A DNA stretch of 64,000 nt from the NCBI GenBank assembly GCA_963787005.1, contig CAWBBX010000091.1, forward strand, positions 32,196 through 96,195. Direction: 5' to 3'. Positions within the stretch are counted from its first letter, which is position 1. Each line of letters starts with the position of its first letter. A program made the position numbers and the translations under genes. The notes under the pieces were generated by a model. The model ran no database searches. It had not been told where the DNA came from and worked only from the letters and a program-made list of their open reading frames with translations. Below are positions 61,970-64,000 of this stretch, one piece after another. The stretch is from FEN-1297 sp963787005. Lineage in GTDB: Bacteria > Bacteroidota > Ignavibacteria > Ignavibacteriales > Ignavibacteriaceae.

Positions 61970-63947
61970 TTTATTAGTAACATCTTCTTTATCATTTGAT
62001 TATCTCCGTATGTCAGACGCGCTATGTAAATTCCCGACGCCAGATTACTTCCTCCGAACGTATATTTATGCAGCACTCCCGCGGCCGCATTTTCATCGAA
62101 TAAAGTTTGGACTTTCTGCCCGATGGAGTTATAAACATTTAATACTGCGTGACCGTTCTTCGGTACGGTAAACTCTATTGTTGTCGTTGGATTAAAAGGA
62201 TTGGGATAATTTTGATAAAGAGAAAACTCTTTGGGCACGGAGTACGTCTTCGCATTAATAATTTGTGAATATTTGTAGCTGCCGTCGAGATCGATTTGCT
62301 TAAGGCGATACTCCACGGAATTCGCACCGGGATTATCATCGACAAAAGAATATTGTTTAGGCGAATTGCTGTTGCCGGCGCCTTTAACGAAGCCGATCTT
62401 AACCCACCCCTTTGATTCCCCTCCCGGGAGGGGATGTCCGGAGGACAGGGGTGGGTCAAGTGCGCGTTCAATCTCAAACCCGTAACAATTAACCTCCGTC
62501 GCGGTATTCCACTTTAATTCTACTTTATTCCAGAGGCTCTGCGCAGTAAATGTTGTAAGCTCAACAGGAAGGGGGGTGCTGCCGTCGCCTACCGTTACAG
62601 GTGAAGAATTAGGAATAATAGTCGGTTGTCTCAACGTATTTTAAACTTCCGTCCGTTCCTTCGCTGCTTGTGGGTAAAGCTTCCCACTGCCCGCCGGTAT
62701 AATGAATAATTGTTGGTGAACCGTTGAAAGATGATGTTGCCGATGCCGGGTAATAAAGCCGAAGTTTAACATTGCCTCCGCTTGCACCGCTTACTATCCA
62801 GTATGTGCCGATTGTAACTGCGCCTGCGGGCAAGTCCGGCGGTGTGTCGTCATATTTTATATAAGTAAGCGAAACTGAACCGCTATCCGCCGTGAAACCG
62901 ATATTGGAAGGAATTATTTGAACAAGAGAAGATGTAATACTGTTGACAGTAACTGTGAAACCGGTATGCAACTGCCATGTAAGAAACGGGAAGCCGTTAT
63001 TTATGTGAGAATTAATATCCCATATATTAACAAAGTCCCATTCTTGATCTGTAAAAGTACTGATGTCCCTCATTTGAGAACTTGTTATACCGGTTGAGCT
63101 ACATAATCATAGTAGGCAGCTGTCGTTTCGGTATTCCAAAAGTCAGCATAAGAGCTAGTGTCTTGTATTCGCAAAGCCCGGTCCTTGCGTGAATAAATGA
63201 AGTAGTATAACAATAATCTATTACACCGCCTTGTTTCGCAAATCCTGCGGTTAGGTCTCCTACAATACCATAAACCCCACCGGTGCAGTAGCTATTGGTT
63301 ATATGGCCGCCAATGATAACCAATAAATCCGCCAGCAATTTCTGCACTTGAATTTACAACACAAGTACTGAAACATTGATCTATTATTGCACTAGTACCA
63401 TAGCCGATCAATCCGCCACCGTAATATATGAACTAAAACGCCACCCGTGCTGTAGCAATTGCTTACTGTTGTCGGAGGCACAGTAACCAATAAGGGCTCC
63501 GGCATAGTAATCCACATACACGGTCGCATCAGGAACTCCCAGGTTTTTTATTTGTGCTCCATTAGTATATCCGAAAAAACCGGCTGTATCTATTTTGTCA
63601 TAGAGATAGAGGCCTGATATGTAATGATAATTGCCGTCATACGTGCCGGTAAATGGTGCAGCGGAGTTGCCTATTGGAATAAAGCCATAGTAAAGGCGCA
63701 CCGTATCGCGGGGCCATGTGGATGTTGATGATGCGTCAATATCGTCTGTCTGCAGAAAGTATGCATCCCATGCACTACTGTTTGTCATGACCCAATAAAG
63801 ATTTGCAAGAGTAGATATTTGGTACGGATCGCCCGAAGTGCCGCTGCCCGCAGGCTGAACCGGTGTAGGCTGTGCGAATAGAAATACAGGTGTTAAAATC
63901 AGAATTAATGAGGTAAAGACAAATTTTCGTACGGTAGAGGTTTTCAT
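61966..63947 (-). pseudogene. type IX secreted GLUG-like surface protein, broken by several frameshifts
   Basis: ATG 63947 follows AGGAAT and opens a signal peptide (MKTSTVRKFVFTSLILILTP). Sequence like a GLUG/filamentous repeat follows (ALIGYCASDN, then in other frames STGGVLVHI, YCTGGVYGI). It continues in at least five frame segments: 63408-63947, about 63310-63460, 63099-63347, 62609-63073 and 61966-62634. The last ends in a type IX secretion sorting domain (SLYQNYPNPFNPTTTIEFTV). Joined, they make one protein of about 650 residues. The last segment also contains an in-frame inserted palindrome (62402-62456). The sugar transferase start overlaps the stop. Confidence 0.82.
62402..62456. 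repeat. nested palindrome inside the GLUG-like coding region
   Basis: ACCCACCCCT (62402-62411) is inverted at 62447-62456. Inside are an 18-base perfect palindrome TCCCCTCCCGGGAGGGGA (62417-62434) and TGTCC-GGA-GGACA (62435-62447). It is translated in frame as DPPLSSGHPLPGGESKG between EIERAL and GWVKIGFV, where related proteins have no such insert. Confidence 0.85.
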
Positions 63948-64000
63948 TTTATTCCTCCGTTTGTTTTTATTTAATCGTTGAATCTTTTCTTCTTTTCCTT

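Overview
The window reads as a chromosomal segment of an Ignavibacteria-like bacterium (Bacteroidota/Chlorobiota side of the tree). Two surface proteins end in type IX secretion type A sorting domains with the NYPNPFNP signature. Other pointers are a YpdA-type bacillithiol disulfide reductase, a homodimeric pyruvate dehydrogenase (aceE-aceF-lpd), a bacterial GGGP-synthase family enzyme, a PafA-type alkaline phosphatase, class I FbaB aldolase and many short beta-barrel or lipoprotein genes. The lineage is inferred from these families, not measured. No rRNA, tRNA, CRISPR or prophage genes were seen.

Layout. 0-3.5 kb: partial gene, a barrel-like protein, an S9 peptidase and a DUF1232 protein. 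3.6-5.5 kb: a Nudix hydrolase, then an IS200/RAYT-type transposase embedded in three copies of a composite palindromic (REP-like) module. 5.5-11.3 kb: recN, then two barrel/lipoprotein pairs facing each other. 11.7-20.5 kb: housekeeping genes (hemW, a DAACS symporter, PafA, HAD phosphatase, ypdA, fbaB, cytochrome c). 20.5-26.3 kb: a SIMPL protein, a lipoprotein and a broken type IX secreted Asp-box protein. 26.5-30.4 kb: a DUF255 thioredoxin-fold protein and an unusual sigma factor/membrane/FecR-like fusion. 30.6-37.2 kb: the pyruvate dehydrogenase operon, interrupted between aceF and lpd by a four-helix-bundle (S23/IVP-type) gene inside a nested inverted repeat. 37.4-50.6 kb: hydrolase, DUF192, AbrB-like protein, gmhA, GGGP synthase, tex, arsC-like, ppk2, diheme cytochrome, sugar transferase, tag, Trm112, a methyltransferase and an amidase. 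50.7-57.1 kb: a TetR-TolC-MFP-RND efflux operon with palindromic operator candidates. 57.2-64 kb: DUF4260, trxA, TPM, DUF4097, an EamA transporter, and a second sugar transferase coupled by an ATGA overlap to a heavily frameshifted type IX secreted GLUG-like protein.

Two themes stand out. First, intergenic regions are full of structured palindromes. There are hairpins with a two-base TT/AA loop and variable stems, arranged as mirrored pairs. There are hexamer TCTTAM/KTAAGA hairpins; two of them bracket the S23-type gene and two stand alone. There is a 323-bp element with perfect 14-bp terminal inverted repeats, and a palindrome inserted in frame inside a coding region. Second, at least six genes are interrupted by single-base frameshifts or in-frame stops. 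Some are in housekeeping genes, so sequencing error must be excluded before they are called pseudogenes.
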